From Lumbricus terrestris (lineage: Eukaryota > Annelida > Clitellata > Crassiclitellata > Lumbricidae), in the NCBI GenBank assembly GCA_949752735.1, contig OX457036.1:15949433-16013432 (forward strand): a DNA stretch of 64,000 bases, read 5' to 3'. Below the pieces are notes generated by a model. It searched no databases, was not told where the DNA came from, and was given only the letters and a program-made list of their open reading frames with translations. Numbering within the stretch: position 1 is the stretch's first letter; every line of letters begins with the position of its first letter. The position numbers and the translations under genes are program-made. This document shows positions 21,838 through 35,200 of the stretch, piece by piece.

Positions 21838-22160
21838 GCTCACCGATCGCGGGATCTTCACTATATAGGCTAGTTATTATTCATCATTTTAGAAAATATA
21901 ATAACCGTTGTTTGTTTCATCAGAACAATATGAATGAATTTTCGTTTGTTGCAAACAAAAGTCAAATAGTACAAGCGTGAGACAACAAATACAGTGCAAC
22001 AGAAAACAGGAAGACTAGTGGCTTATAATACCTTGACCCTCTTCTTTGACTAGCTATTATACATATATGCTGTCATTTATGTCCACATAGTAATCTTTAC
22101 AGTTTTGTAAGAACAATGCAGTGTTCCCGAAGTGCTTCTATGATCAGAGCAATGTTTATA
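21838..22160. repeat. Duplicated segment R, copy 1
   Basis: Closely matches 24277-24606, with shared words such as TCAGAACAATATGAATGAAT and CTTCTTTGACTAGCTATTAT. It directly abuts segment L copy 2. Confidence 0.82.
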
Positions 22161-22162
22161 GC

Positions 22163-23030
22163 TGCCTACTTTTGTCGTCGGTGCGTCCTGGAAGGAATTG
22201 GGCAAAAATCTTTAATTTATACATGGATGTGCAATTGAGCACCGAACAGCAAACTGATTTAAAATAAAATTGCAACACACACCCGATGCAGCGAATGCAA
22301 ACACATTGCTACTTTCACGGCCGCATAAGTCAGTTCAATGTAGAATTAGTGCAACTTCCAGAGACAATGAGATTGGTTGAGACAACACGCAGGATGGATC
22401 TCCACGATATCCGCAATGTAAGAGTCTATTGATCTGAATATCCACTGAACATTGTCACTCAATAAAATGACCGAGTTAAAGATAACTCATAAACTGCGAG
22501 CGCGTGCGATCAGCAAGTAGCCATGGTTTCACACATGGGCGGAGTTTATCAGGGGCTACGGGGGTTAAGTCCCACCCCCAAGAAGACCCAGAGTCATTTT
22601 TAACCGTGTAATTGGTATCTTTTCTCGGGCCTAGCCTACCCCCTCCCACTCGAAACATACGAATGACTTAAAAAAAAAGATCAACTTTTTGACCGAGAAA
22701 TTTTTTATTTCGCCGAGATTTCAGCCTGAGGACTAAAAAAAGAAAAGGTCATCAACTTTTTGGGTTTTTTGGATGGGAAAATATTTCCCGCTTTCTGAAC
22801 CGAGTCTCAGCCCCAACAAATTTAGCCCCTCCAAGAATGGAAACCAAACTCCGCCCATGGTTTCACATCAGTTGAATTGACGCCAGCCAATCAAATTTGT
22901 GGAGTTGATAACTCATGCCTCGGAGATGGAATCCGGTCTTAGAAATAATAATATAATTAAATTTTATTAAAATTAAAAGGCGCTATAATGATCGCGCACA
23001 TACGGAGACATATTTGATTGTGCACAGCTA
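22163..23030. repeat. Duplicated segment L, copy 2 (holds a MITE)
   Basis: Same sequence as 19788-20458, but interrupted at 22534-22859 by a MITE that is absent from copy 1. Copy 1 therefore shows the empty target site. Confidence 0.82.
22534..22859. mobile_element. hAT-type MITE, CATGGGCGGAGTTT family
   Basis: 326 bp with inverted ends CATGGGCGGAGTTT / AAACTCCGCCCATG and an 8-bp duplication GTTTCACA (22526-22533, 22860-22867). The unoccupied paralogous site at about 20171-20190 has a single GTTTCACA, which confirms the insertion. The interior has T-run/AGTC words resembling the shared module. Confidence 0.93.
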
Positions 23031-23461
23031 TGTACTCCACCATTTGCATCGACCCGGACCACCATTGACTACTCTTACGGACAACCCTTTTGACTCAACG
23101 CAGCACTCGTGAATAAGCCGATGCCCCGCCCGCGCTTGGCTTTCGAGTGGCGCTTTAGAAATTAGGAGATTACGAATTTACGATTACATTGGACAGAAGA
23201 AGAGCACTTCCAGCAACAATTGAGGGGAAGTCTGTCTAAGAATGCAGAAGAAACCGCGACTGTTTTGTCCAATAGATGTTTATACTAACAACAAACATGC
23301 AAGACATTAACAACAGATTTGTACAAAGTGTTCACCTTATTTTCAATGAAAACAGCAAGGCTCTTCTATTACCATAAGCCAATCCAAGGGACGATAACAT
23401 TCAAAGCCAATGACTGAAAGAAACACCTAATCTAGCCATGCAATTCATACATACAATCAAG

Positions 23462-23467
23462 TTTAAT
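23462..23467 (-). terminator. Candidate polyadenylation signal ATTAAA of the SWT1-like gene
   Basis: ATTAAA on the minus strand about 210 bases after the proposed stop codon. No AATAAA was found closer. Confidence 0.35.
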
Positions 23468-23677
23468 AATAAAGATTGAAAATGGAATATTACTGTAAAC
23501 TGACAGACTTTTCACGACCGTTTCCCAGACCTCACAAAACGAATGAATACCACTTGCACGACCAACTGGAAAGATTTCGCAAAAGGCTAATGCTAAACAT
23601 GCGTTCGTTAAATGTCAATTGTTAAAGCGCTATGCTGTAACAACAACAATTGTATGGAACCAGACTACAGAACAGCT

Positions 23678-23818
23678 TTAGATATTAAGGTCATCGTCTT
23701 CATCTTTCTCGTCTTCATCGTCCTCATCTGGTTCCTCGTCTTGCCCCTGAGCTGGAGCAGCAGCAGCTTTAGCGGTCACCACGATTGGTTTATCAGCAGT
23801 GTTGCTAGTGTAGACTAC
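23678..23818 (-). CDS. SWT1: SWT1-like exon 13 (acidic C-terminus, stop)
   Basis: Acceptor TTGATGCAG, 46 codons and TAA. Starts VVYTSNTADKPIVVTAKAA and ends in an Asp/Glu run and LNI. Acidic tails are common in nuclear proteins; the role here is unknown. Confidence 0.65.
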   Translation of the reverse strand, partial: VVYTSNTADKPIVVTAKAAAAPAQGQDEEPDEDDEDEKDEDDDLNI

Positions 23819-26208
23819 CTGCATCAAAGATAATAAAAAAAACATGTTGTTGGACCGTATGATAGACTAAGAAACTGAGCTACATACCATAAGAATTAAA
23901 GTACAGAAAAACATCAATGGTTGAGTTCTTGGACCTAGCTTATGGCAAAGTACCAGGGTCAGCACAGTCTCTGAGTAGGATGGATCTTGAAGGGTGTCAT
24001 ATAAATTCTGGTCGATTGATATACGTTAAAAACCTTGTCTTCCAATTCTTCATGCACACCAATTTTTACAAACAGAGCATAAACAAAATGATCTGAGTTC
24101 GTTTGAGTTTAGAGCTATATTTCTAGCAGGTACAGAGAGCAATTTGCTCAGAAAGTGACACTTCTATGCTATAGTTTATAGAGAAATGAAACTTAGTACA
24201 ATATGAACCAGTGGTTCCCAACCTTTTTTGACTGTCGGGCCACTTTTTCTAAGTTGGAGGAATGGAGGACACAAGGGCTCACCCATCGCGGGATCTCAAC
24301 TATGTAGTTATTATTTATCATTTTAGAAAATATAATAACAATTGTTTGTTTCATCAGAACAATATGAATGAATTGTCGTTTGTTGCACACAAAAGTCAAA
24401 CAGTACAAGCGTGAGACAACACAATTAATACAGTGCAACAGAAGTCAGAAAACTAGTGGCTTATAATGCCCTGACCCTCTTCTTTGACTAGCTATTATTC
24501 ATGCATACTGCCATTTATGTATCCATTTTAGTAGGTCTAATCTTTATAGTTTTATAAGAACAATGCAGTGTTCCGATGTGCTTCTATGATCAGAGCAATA
24601 ATGTTTATTTAATCGTCGCTTGATCAAAACGATATATTTATCATTTTGATGATCAGAACTATGTTTGAATCATCTAGCTGTTAACTAATAATATAGACCT
24701 GTTATGCACATTAATCGTCTGTTTGCAACACAAGTGAAGGCTGGCCAGTGCTAATGAGTAGCCTACATTGTCATACTTGACACATTTAATCAAAGCACAA
24801 TATTTCTCCCTCACACACTATGAACGCCTGAGTACCGGTATATATTATGTTTCCATCAATTCTCTTTGTCTAGCGCCTTTTTGGTACCTCGTTTGGGCTC
24901 ATGCAAATTGTAGCCTACACATAGCAAAATGAGCTCCATCCACTGGACTTCAAACGTGTCTGAGAATCTATAGTTAGCCAGGAATCCCATGCTAATGCTA
25001 CGTTTAATTAATATGCATTTCATTGATGCCACTGACAAGATATTCTTTTTAGTAACAGTATAGGCAAATATTTTTGCGGGGGAAAAACTGTGCTTTATAA
25101 GGAAGAGTTTTAACATGCAAGTTATGATATTTAAAAATGGGTATTTTTCATAGAGCTTTCTCAGGGTTAAAATGCAATTTCCAGTGTCATTAGGGCTTAA
25201 ACAGCGAATCTTACGCAAAACACAATACAAATAAAATTCTGTTAAAAACTACGTGGCAACTATTTTTTTGACCGGTTTACGATCTTCATCGCATGGAAGT
25301 TTTTAGAGGCGATTTTTTGTCAGCCTTAAATAGCTAAACAACGTTTCTAGACGAGATTCAAAGCGTAAAGAATCGTTCAAACATAAGTAACAGACCTTCG
25401 CTTACTGGATGAGTTTTTATCGGAGACGATGAACAGATGATTGACCGTCGCACTACCAGGACTCGGCCGGCGTCAGCAGACTGCGGCACTCAGCGAACGC
25501 AGTCAGCAGAGTCTTCAACTGGAACATCCTAGTATCCAGTCCAGCTCTGAAAATAGACAATACAGGTAGGACAAGGTAACGAACGGTAAGACGAGACTAT
25601 AGTTCAGCAATTTATTCATCCTAGGCAAACTTCTGTTCATGAAAGCAACTTAAAGATTGCAAAAATAGTTGCCTACTGCATGGTTATATAGCGTTCGACC
25701 TGTACATTAAGAGAGTACAGCCTCGAACCTTCCTTCCCCTTTCTCTAGTCTAATAGGTTCTGATAGGAACCTGGAACAAGTCCTTAGCTTGGAATTTCCC
25801 ATCGCCATCGATTGCTGATTATTGTCAATGGGTGTTGGCGGCGATACTTATGAAAATAATGATGACAATGATGATGACAATGATGATAATGATGATAATG
25901 AAAATAATGATGATAATGATGATAATGTTAATAATGAAAATAATTATGATAATGATGGCGATAATGCCAGTGGTAGTAGTATAAGTTGCAGCAATAGTAG
26001 TTGTGGAGGGAGTTGGAGTAAGCGTAGAAATAGTAGTATCAGTATTAGTAGTTTTAGCAGCAACAGCAGAAATGGCAGCAGTAGTTGTTGTTGTAGTAGT
26101 AGTGGTGGAATTAGTAGTATTAGTAATATCAGTAGTAGAAGAGGTAATAAAAATAATGTTAGTAGTAGCAATTGTATGATAATAACAATAGTTGTAGTAG
26201 TAGTAATA

Positions 26209-26244
<36 letters not shown>

Positions 26245-29200
26245 CAGTTGTTGGTGTTGGTGGTGGTGGTGGTGGTGGTGGTGGTGGTGGTGGTGGTGGT
26301 GGTGGTGGCGGCGGCGGTGTTGTAATAGTAATAGTGGTAGCAGCATCAGCAACATTAGCAGCAGCAGCATTAATAATCGAAACAGCTGTAGTATATAATT
26401 ATAGATTTACTTAGCAGTAGTTACTGCAGTAGTAGAAGCATGCAGTAGTAGAAATAGTAACATTAGTATACAGTTATAGTAGCCGTTTTAGTAGGGCTGT
26501 ATTTTAGTAGGGTTAATATTGGAAGTATAGTAATAACAATAAACAATTAGGCCCTAAGCACGCTATCTTTTCTTAACAACAATTCCGCCGTACATGTACA
26601 ATGTAGCATCATCATACAGCCATCATACATCATACTCGTCTCCTTTATCAGATCAGGTTAGGGCTGATTATAGTACATCAGCCTGTCAACAGACAATGAT
26701 ATACATACAATGCACAAAGGCAGACAAACCTAAGCTACAATCAAATGAGGCAGGCAGACAGAGGCATATTTAAAGGCTAATACAGACGGACAAACAAGCA
26801 ATAAACGCCATAAGTGCAATGACCGTTTGTATATCGGGCAGTCAGCACAGTATGGCTTTATATATATTTTTTTCGAAATCTATCCGTCAAAAGAAAAGGC
26901 AAAGATTTGGCTTAAAACGAAATCGTATGAGAAAAACTTACCGCAACGACTCATCGAGCATCAAAGAGATCAGAATCTCGACTGGCAATGGAGGAATCTA
27001 AACAGTCGAAGAAAACAAACTCGTGACAGTGATGTGTCTGAACAATTTACTTAGAGTGTTCCATCCAGAAAGAAAATATATAACAACAAACAGTCTGATC
27101 GTGTGTCTATAGAAGCTTTGGATTCGAACCACCTCCATGGAGATGGTACCTTGCATATAGGAACCTTTAGCGAGTTCTTAACTCACAATTGCTCAGCGCT
27201 TACTCATTAGAGAATGATTCTTAACAAGTGTCCAATAATGTCTAGGCCTAAAATGATGATAGATGAAAGTGTTGAACACAAAGAGCAGGCACCTTTTGCA
27301 GGAAAGAACGTGCATAATAAGCCACGAGCTGAACCTGAAAAATTATTTTTATCACTATAATACGGTAATATTCTGTTGGATATACGGCTGTCATTATTTT
27401 GGTTAAAGTGCGCCTCCTCTGAGAATATGTAAATGCTTGTATGCTTTGTTTGTATGCGTACTTGTTATAGCGCCCCTTCAAGCTCTCTTCCACTCAGAGG
27501 CGCTCCCGTATGCAGAGCGGACACTGCATCGGAATTTCACGCCGAAGCGCTGGGCAATTGAGAGTGAAGGACTTGCCCAAGGTCCTTACGCGGCGAGGTG
27601 GTTTCGAACCTACAACGTCCCGGCTGCAAGGCGACGACGCCACCACTACACCACCGCGCCCCACATGATGCTATTGATCCTCATTTCTTCCCTTAGTGTG
27701 TATGGACGCATAAGCGATATTTATTGATTCTAGTTCATTAGTCGGAACGTTTGAAAACGCAGCATAATACTAACGACAGCGACAAAAATAACGAAATAGT
27801 CTATCATAATAATAATAATCTCTTTATTCAACAATCCGGTTGACAGACCGCAACCGGTTACAGCGTACAATTATGCATTAAACAATTCACAAGAACGGAG
27901 ATAACAGAATACACAAATCTTAACTATAGGCTACTAACTGGCAGCATAATGTTACATGAAACTCACATTCCTTTTTTAAAAAGCGCCTCAAAGCGAGTCT
28001 ACACACTATATATTTCTTCAATTACCCGAACTGTGGTAGTGTAAGTCCCCAGCCTGCATAAAGGGGGGGGGGGCGACGCTAATAAACTTTGCTACGACAT
28101 GGGGCGCGGTGGTGTAGTGGTGGCGTCGTTGCCTTGAAGCCGGAAGGTTCGGGGTTCGAATCCACCTCGCCGCGTAAGGACCTTGGGCAAGTCCTTCACT
28201 CACAATTGCTCAGCGCTTCGGCGTGAAACTCCGATGCAGTGTCCGCTCTGCATTCGGGAGCGCCTCTGAGTAGAGAGAGCTTGAAGGGGCGCTATAACAA
28301 GTGCACATACATACATACGACACGTCACAGTGTCGTTAAGCAACACGTATCCAAACTCGGAGAGACACGTTGGCCGATTGGTTAGAGAACTTAGAGTGGT
28401 CGGTCAGTGACGCGGAGTGTACGGGTTCGATCCTCGCCGGGGAAGATAACTGCAGTGTAGGAACCTTAAGCAAGTCCTTCACTCACAATATTGTCCTGCA
28501 TGCAATACAGTTGCAGATGCGCCGGCGAGACGAGGGCACTTCTGGGCTTTGTAAGAAGGGCGATATTAAACCGCTCTTCGATTGCATTGAATTGTATTGT
28601 ATTGTATAACCTCAAAACTTACTTCGATGTTGAATTGGAGTGAGAACGTGTCCAGGGTCCAAAGTATTTCTCCGCAGGCTTTCCTGAGAGCTTTGCGTTG
28701 CTCGACCACAGACAAGGCCCTGAAACACAGTCATTAAATAATACTCACCATCCTGCTAAACTTTTCTCTGTTCATAGATAAATCAACTAGGAGTTATAAT
28801 CATAAAAAACCGTCATTCAACTCACGTGTTTTCTCGCTTTTATTTATACTTTGTCCGACCGGATGGTGGATGAGTTGAACGTTCACAAATTGTGTTCTCT
28901 TTGGCTTTGTTTGAAATCCTCTGTATTTACAACGAATCGTGGCATTTATGCATAATCATAGCCGCTAACAAGGAAGCAAGCCATGCATTTTGGTATTTTT
29001 CGACTGTTTAGGCCTAGATCAAAGTACAAGTAAGCCTACAGAAAAGCGCTTGAAGGGAGGTTATAGAAATGGAGAAATGAAATATACAAATAAATACATG
29101 ATAACTATATTTCATTAGTGATGTAAAGTATCTACAGATGGTAATTATGATATCAAATGTTAAATAATTCAATCAAGCAATCACCCGTCTTATCATTTTG

Positions 29201-32200
29201 TCGGTTCTATGCAAAACTCAATTATTTTGTGAGCCTGTTTCTAGCAATTGATAAATGGAAGGGTAAGATATGTTTTATTTCTCTTCGCTAAAAGGTGGGG
29301 CTATCAAACTGCTCTTGAAAATCGGATTGTTTGATCTTAGTCCACCGACTGAATTCTCGGTTGGATGCCAAATTATCGTTCATAACAAGATCTTATTATA
29401 AGAGGTATCATCGACTTCCGCGACCCACAAATCTGGCCACCACTTACGGTCGCCTGCAACGGTGCAACCTATAGGCTGGTACTGTAGCCTATCCAATCGC
29501 CTGTTCCTAGCTATAACAAGTTTTATTATGCTTCTTTTCTGAAGTTTAATTTTCGTGAATTCTGCCTGGTAGCAGATGATGATGCATAGCTTAGCGCTTC
29601 TGAAAGGCTCTTGCTGCGAGAAGCGCTTTATAAATGGTCAAATAATATAAGATAAGATAGCTTATTAGTCTATGAAGATCAAAATAATCTCTGTTAGCCT
29701 GTTCGACGTGTTCGTACTTATTGAACTGCTGAAGCAAGAGACAGGCGTAATACGCGGCAGATTTCATCATTTGTTCAATGAGTGGTCTTTTCTCGATGAC
29801 GTTGGAAAAAGCTTCCACATCCCCCTGCACAAGAAGCCTAGACGAAGGAGAAAAGACACAATAAATTCGAGATCGGAACTGGTGAAAGACGGAGAGAATA
29901 GAAGGATTATGAGGAACACGGTGAAGCAAAGAAAAGACGAGAAGTATCGGAGGATGAAGAGCAGAAATAAGGAATAGGCCTACACCGAAAAGATGAGGAC
30001 GGGAAGAAAGATGAACCAGGAAGAGGAAGACAGCGGTCGAAAACATATACGTAGGGAAGAGAAGGAGGGAAAGAGGAGAGGAGTGAGAGGAGAGACGGGT
30101 AAGAGAGATGCAAGAAGAAACAGGAGAAACGAAGTGAAGGGCGCAGATGGCGAGCATCCAGGAGTTACAAAAATAAATAGAGACAGAGGAAGAAGTAAGA
30201 CCAGAAAGGTTGGGAAAGAAGGAGGAGGTGGAAGAGGAGTAGGAAGAGAGGAATGGAATAGGAAGAATGTGCGATGAATGAGGAAGTGGGTAGAAAGAAA
30301 CAGGAGGAAACGCAGCAGGAATAGAATGGGAACAAAGGGATAGGTGAATTTTAATGCCAGCCACTAAATCGTCGTTCGATTGCTATAACAATACAATACA
30401 ATACAATACAATGCAATACAAGACAATGAATACAAGAGATTGAAATCGTAGCCCTTACACACCTGAGTTTAATGAGATGTGTAAGAACACAGTCGAAAAA
30501 CACAAACTCTTCGTCAGACTCTTCCTCGGCAGTCGGGCACACGAAGTGGTATGATGAAGGTTTGAACGCAACCGCCTCGATCTGCGCAGAAGTACAGAAA
30601 TATAGATAACGGTAATTATACCGGTATAGGCTAAGGCAAAGCTACGCTACCACAAATGCAAGTTTAAGTTAAGGTGAAATATAGGAAAAATCAAGGTAAG
30701 ATATGGTAGGCTAGGAAACTAGGCACGAGATTGCCTAACATAGAGTAAGATATAGTGAAGTAGGAATTATTAGTCAAGAATTTTCTCACATAAAGACGCT
30801 CGAACTGGTACTATTCGCAATAGAAATCGAACTTACTAACTTTTGCCACCTAGACAGAACTCGATGGTTTATGGTAATTGGTGCAAGAAATAATAAGCAA
30901 TATCAGGGTATGGTAGGGTAATAGGAGGGGAGTTTGTATAAGGTATGCCAAAGCTAGATTGGAAGGCAGAGTAGATGCGGCTTTTATAAGCAAATGAAAT
31001 GACAACCCCAGTGAGTGTTCAGAAAGCAAGAGACTTGCGATTGGTTTCCTTGTAATAACTCTGACTGTCAACGAAGTCTGTCAACTGTCGACACTCGAGT
31101 CGTTTGCTTGTGAGTGGTCCCGCCCAGAGTGAGAATTGCTGGGGGTTGGAGGGTTTCAACCCCCAGTCTTTCTTAGAGCCCCATAGCAATGTTTGTTTTT
31201 CACACCCCGATTCCAAGTGGATAATGGTTCAACCCCCCCCCCAGTTATTTTTCCACAATTCTTACACTGGTCCCGCCGCAGGTTATTCGTCTGATTCACT
31301 GAGCCTTGCTTTTCATAGCTGATGCCATAGTCAAGTTTTGACATGACTCTAGCATCACGTTATATAGCACCACACTGAATAGATTGCAGTTTCCTGCTCT
31401 TGAATAGCGCTAGATGGATGCTCGTTTACAATTGCAATAGCATTAAACAGATGAGCCTTAGGCACTATACTCACAAATGACTCGGTCGACGTGCATTTGT
31501 CCAGCTTATCAAAAAGCATCTTAAAAACAAAAAAATAAATAATTAAATGACTATCGTACAAACCAACTGATTTTAAGCTTTGTGTTTAACTAATTAGACA
31601 TGTTAATAATTTTAGGCTTATCACATAAAATCTATAATCTATAAATTAATTCTTAGCTCTCAGCCTTATGCCTGAGAAAAACTATCATTTCAGCCAAGCC
31701 GCCTGAAATGCTCTTTCTCTGATCAGAGATAAACAGTGATATTTTGCTTCAGGAAATAATTTACTTCTATTTCAGTTCCGACGGCCTCAATTTCAGCTCT
31801 ATTTGAGTTACAGTTCTTCATAAAAAATTTCAGTTATACTTATAATTAAGTTTTCAGAATAATTTCAGTTCTCAATTCAGTTCTTGCATGAATATAATTT
31901 CAATTATAAATACTTCCTTATGCAACGCGTTAATTAAGCCGAGTTCAAGCATTACTTTCATTATCGATGTGCTTCATTAATTTCAAAGAACCCTGTAAGT
32001 CCTTATTTTCGGCGACCTTGACTTACTGTTTCTTGTCCCAGCTATTATTACTAGCCTGTTAGCATGATTAGTCAGAAAGTTTTGAGCCACCCATTTTGCC
32101 TGGCCTTTTCTTCATATATTTCTCCGTATTCTATTTGCGCTTATTCGGTGAGGCAAAATGTTATCATAAGATGCAGTTCCGCACTCGTCTGTTTCAGTTT

Positions 32201-35200
32201 AGGCCCACAAAACCTTTCATGGATAAACCTAGGTCTATTTATATGTCTATTTCTCTGCAGTAGGACTACTTAAACAGTCCAATACATAATTGTCGTCATT
32301 TAGTCAAGTGATTTCACATAACCAGTCTTGAAAAATCATAAACTTGCAGGAAAAGTCCAATTGCAAAATTACCGTAATAAATTGCACATGGAAGCACATG
32401 CTAGGCCAAAGATACAAAAGTTTGAAGAGGCAGAAAGTATGTGCCTCTTTTAGATAAACACAACTGCATCGGAAAACTGTCAACTAAAATTTTCATTTGT
32501 TAAAATTAATTTCAGTTCGAGAATTAATTCTCGTTTTTATTCTAATTTTCGCTCAGTGTGCTTAATTTCCGATCTATTCCAGTTTCGTTCATAACATAAT
32601 TTCAGTGAGAATTACAGTTATACTTAACGAATATCAATATTTTCAGTTCTAATCTCACTTAACGCTAACGAAAATATCAATGGAGATAAAATAGGCAGTT
32701 CTTGATGAGGAAGCCATAAAAGTTGCTGAATCCAGATTCTGAAACTCTCTCCGTATCCGTCCGTTCATCCTCGGACTAATATCGAAGGGATACAAAACCA
32801 AACAGCCAATCAGAGATCGCATTTTTAGGAATCACGGGTTTTGTATGTGACTTTATCCGGGTAAACAGCAGGGTACCGGTAATTTTGAATTGAGTCGCAT
32901 CGTTTCGACGGTTTTCAATCGTCATCCGTATAATCTCGACACATTATACTCCCAGGCGAAAGGCCCAAAGGTTCATCTAAATTGATATAAGTGCAATCCA
33001 AAGATCCTCCCTATTAATCCTTATTAATCATTATTAATCCTTATTAATCCTTATTAATCTTAGCTCGCTGGTTCTCTTTATTATTAAATTAATTCGCTTT
33101 TCACTACAGACAGTCGTCAGCAAAACAAACAGGAATGGCCGAGTGAGGCCCCAGAAAAGTCTCGGATGCATAAGTATACACAAACAAACTATCTTTCAAT
33201 TATTTAATTTTGTCGGCTTCATATCCCTTCGACATTATTCTCAGGTTCGTTTTAACTCTCCCTCTCCTTCTCCACCTCCCTCTCCCTCTCCCACTCCGCC
33301 TCCCTATCTCTCTCTCTCTTTTCTGTATTTGTATCTGTCCGTTAAGCTAACTAGACCTGCTAGTCGTGAGTGCCTCCGAGTAGTGAGCATGAAATGGCAC
33401 TATAGCAAATATGAGAAATTAAAAAAATAATCGTAGGTTTAATTCTCTGCATTAGCGGACTGACGTCGATGTTGACCTGATATTGCCTGGTGTTAGTGCC
33501 TCATCAGTCAATTACACTGCTCGCTAGACCACGGCACAAGAGAATTAAATAAGTAGCATATATCGACTAAGATGTCGGTTAATGGAATAATTTGATTGAC
33601 CCGGAAAGCTGGAAGTCAGGCTATCATGGTAAGCAGGTATGTTGAAACAGAAAGTCTAGAGCAATATAAAATAGAATCAACACAGTGAATAATTGAAATT
33701 TGACCTCAAGCGTTAGAGCAGAAAACCCAGCAGTTCCAGCCTTTAGACGCATGTTGTCATCTTCAGTCAGCATTATCACTTCTCTGTCAGGGTCTGAAAC
33801 AAAACGATCTTTCATTTGAATCGATTCTATTTTGCTTTATATTCTAATCTGTTTGGAACTGTACTCGGGATCGATTTAAATTTCCTCCAAGATAGCGGTC
33901 CTTCATAAATGACGTGAACAGATGCTTTCCATCAGAATACAATATACTGTAGGAAAACTTACACATTACTACACATTATTCTAGATTATGTATAGGCATG
34001 TATAAAGCGTCTGAGTTGAACAGGTGATCACTAGCGGTAGGCCTAACTGTCCTATTACCGCGAGGTGAACAGGTGTCGGCGACGCCTTGCCTTGCCTTGG
34101 GTAAATGACTGACTGGCCGACGACAGCGAGGAGCAAAATTGAACTGATGCCAGTAGATTACAAATTAGAACAGTGAGCAATATTATAGTGGACCTCGCTC
34201 GACGGTGTGTAAAAGATACGGTTGAAGTTTAATCTTGGTTTCGAAGGTTTCGAAATAAGGAAAAACATGCGAAAACCCTGAGCAGTTGAACGATTTTCAA
34301 AGTGAATTTATATCTACATACAAAGCGCAGAACAGAGATGAATGGAGACGTCAAACATTCGAACCTGCCTAATGGCAGAGCACGGAAAAGTAAGACTACC
34401 AGTGTAAGTAGAAGTGGATTAAAGGCAGCTTTAGAGAGACGACAAGATTTAATGAATTTGTCAGGATTTGAAAAATCGGAAATCCATGCCCTTAAGTGGC
34501 GACTTGAACTCGATCTCTCGACTGACGATTGGCTATCGTAAGCTACGCCTGTCATTTAAATGATCAAACAAAATAATACGAACATCGTCGACTCATCTGC
34601 TGGCAAAATACGGTCAGCCGATCGTCGTTGTTGATCACGGTTGAGCCGAGCAGCCTCTTACCAATCTGAAAATCACAAACGAAAAAAGAATTTCAATAAA
34701 AAGTAGCAAAAATAAATAAAATAACAAAGTTGCCTCAAGTGGCACTTATTCGATCGCGGTTATGCGAATAGAATTTTCTAATCCAAGCGTGCACCATAAT
34801 CAGAACGTTCACATCCTGCCCTGCACAATCGTAGTAATTAATTATTAGGCCATTAATCAAATGCCACTGGTGACGCCAGTTACAAATCCAAAAGATGAGA
34901 GGAACCAGAAACCGGTGTAAAGGTTTCAAATTACCCTCTCCTGAACATTACCCAATGTTTTGATCGAAAAAAATAGCCTCGAAGCCATTTCTCCATGTAA
35001 CTTCAGCGGCGACTAGTATTTTAGTTACATATGAAAATATTGATAGCAAACCACGAAGTGGGATGACGGATGACAATCTTCAGACGAAAACAAGAAGCGG
35101 GATGATTTTTCTGATATTTCAGTGCAATAAATGCGATGATTGATGCAAATTACAGTTTGCAGGGGGTAATGTTTAGGAGGGGGTAATTTGAAACCTTTAC

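Noticed and set aside
25825..26370. 181-codon minus-strand frame and opposite frames
   Set aside because: Triplet repeat translated as poly-Ile/Leu/Thr/His; intronic.
28098..28175. Functional tRNA gene
   Set aside because: A and B box words are present, but no cloverleaf with matched acceptor stem is visible, and the same head with body recurs in eight copies; it is a SINE.
29591..30364. 257-codon minus-strand frame as one gene
   Set aside because: Most of it is Ser/Leu/Pro-rich antisense of an AG-rich intron. Only 29718-29837 behaves as an exon with fitting phases.
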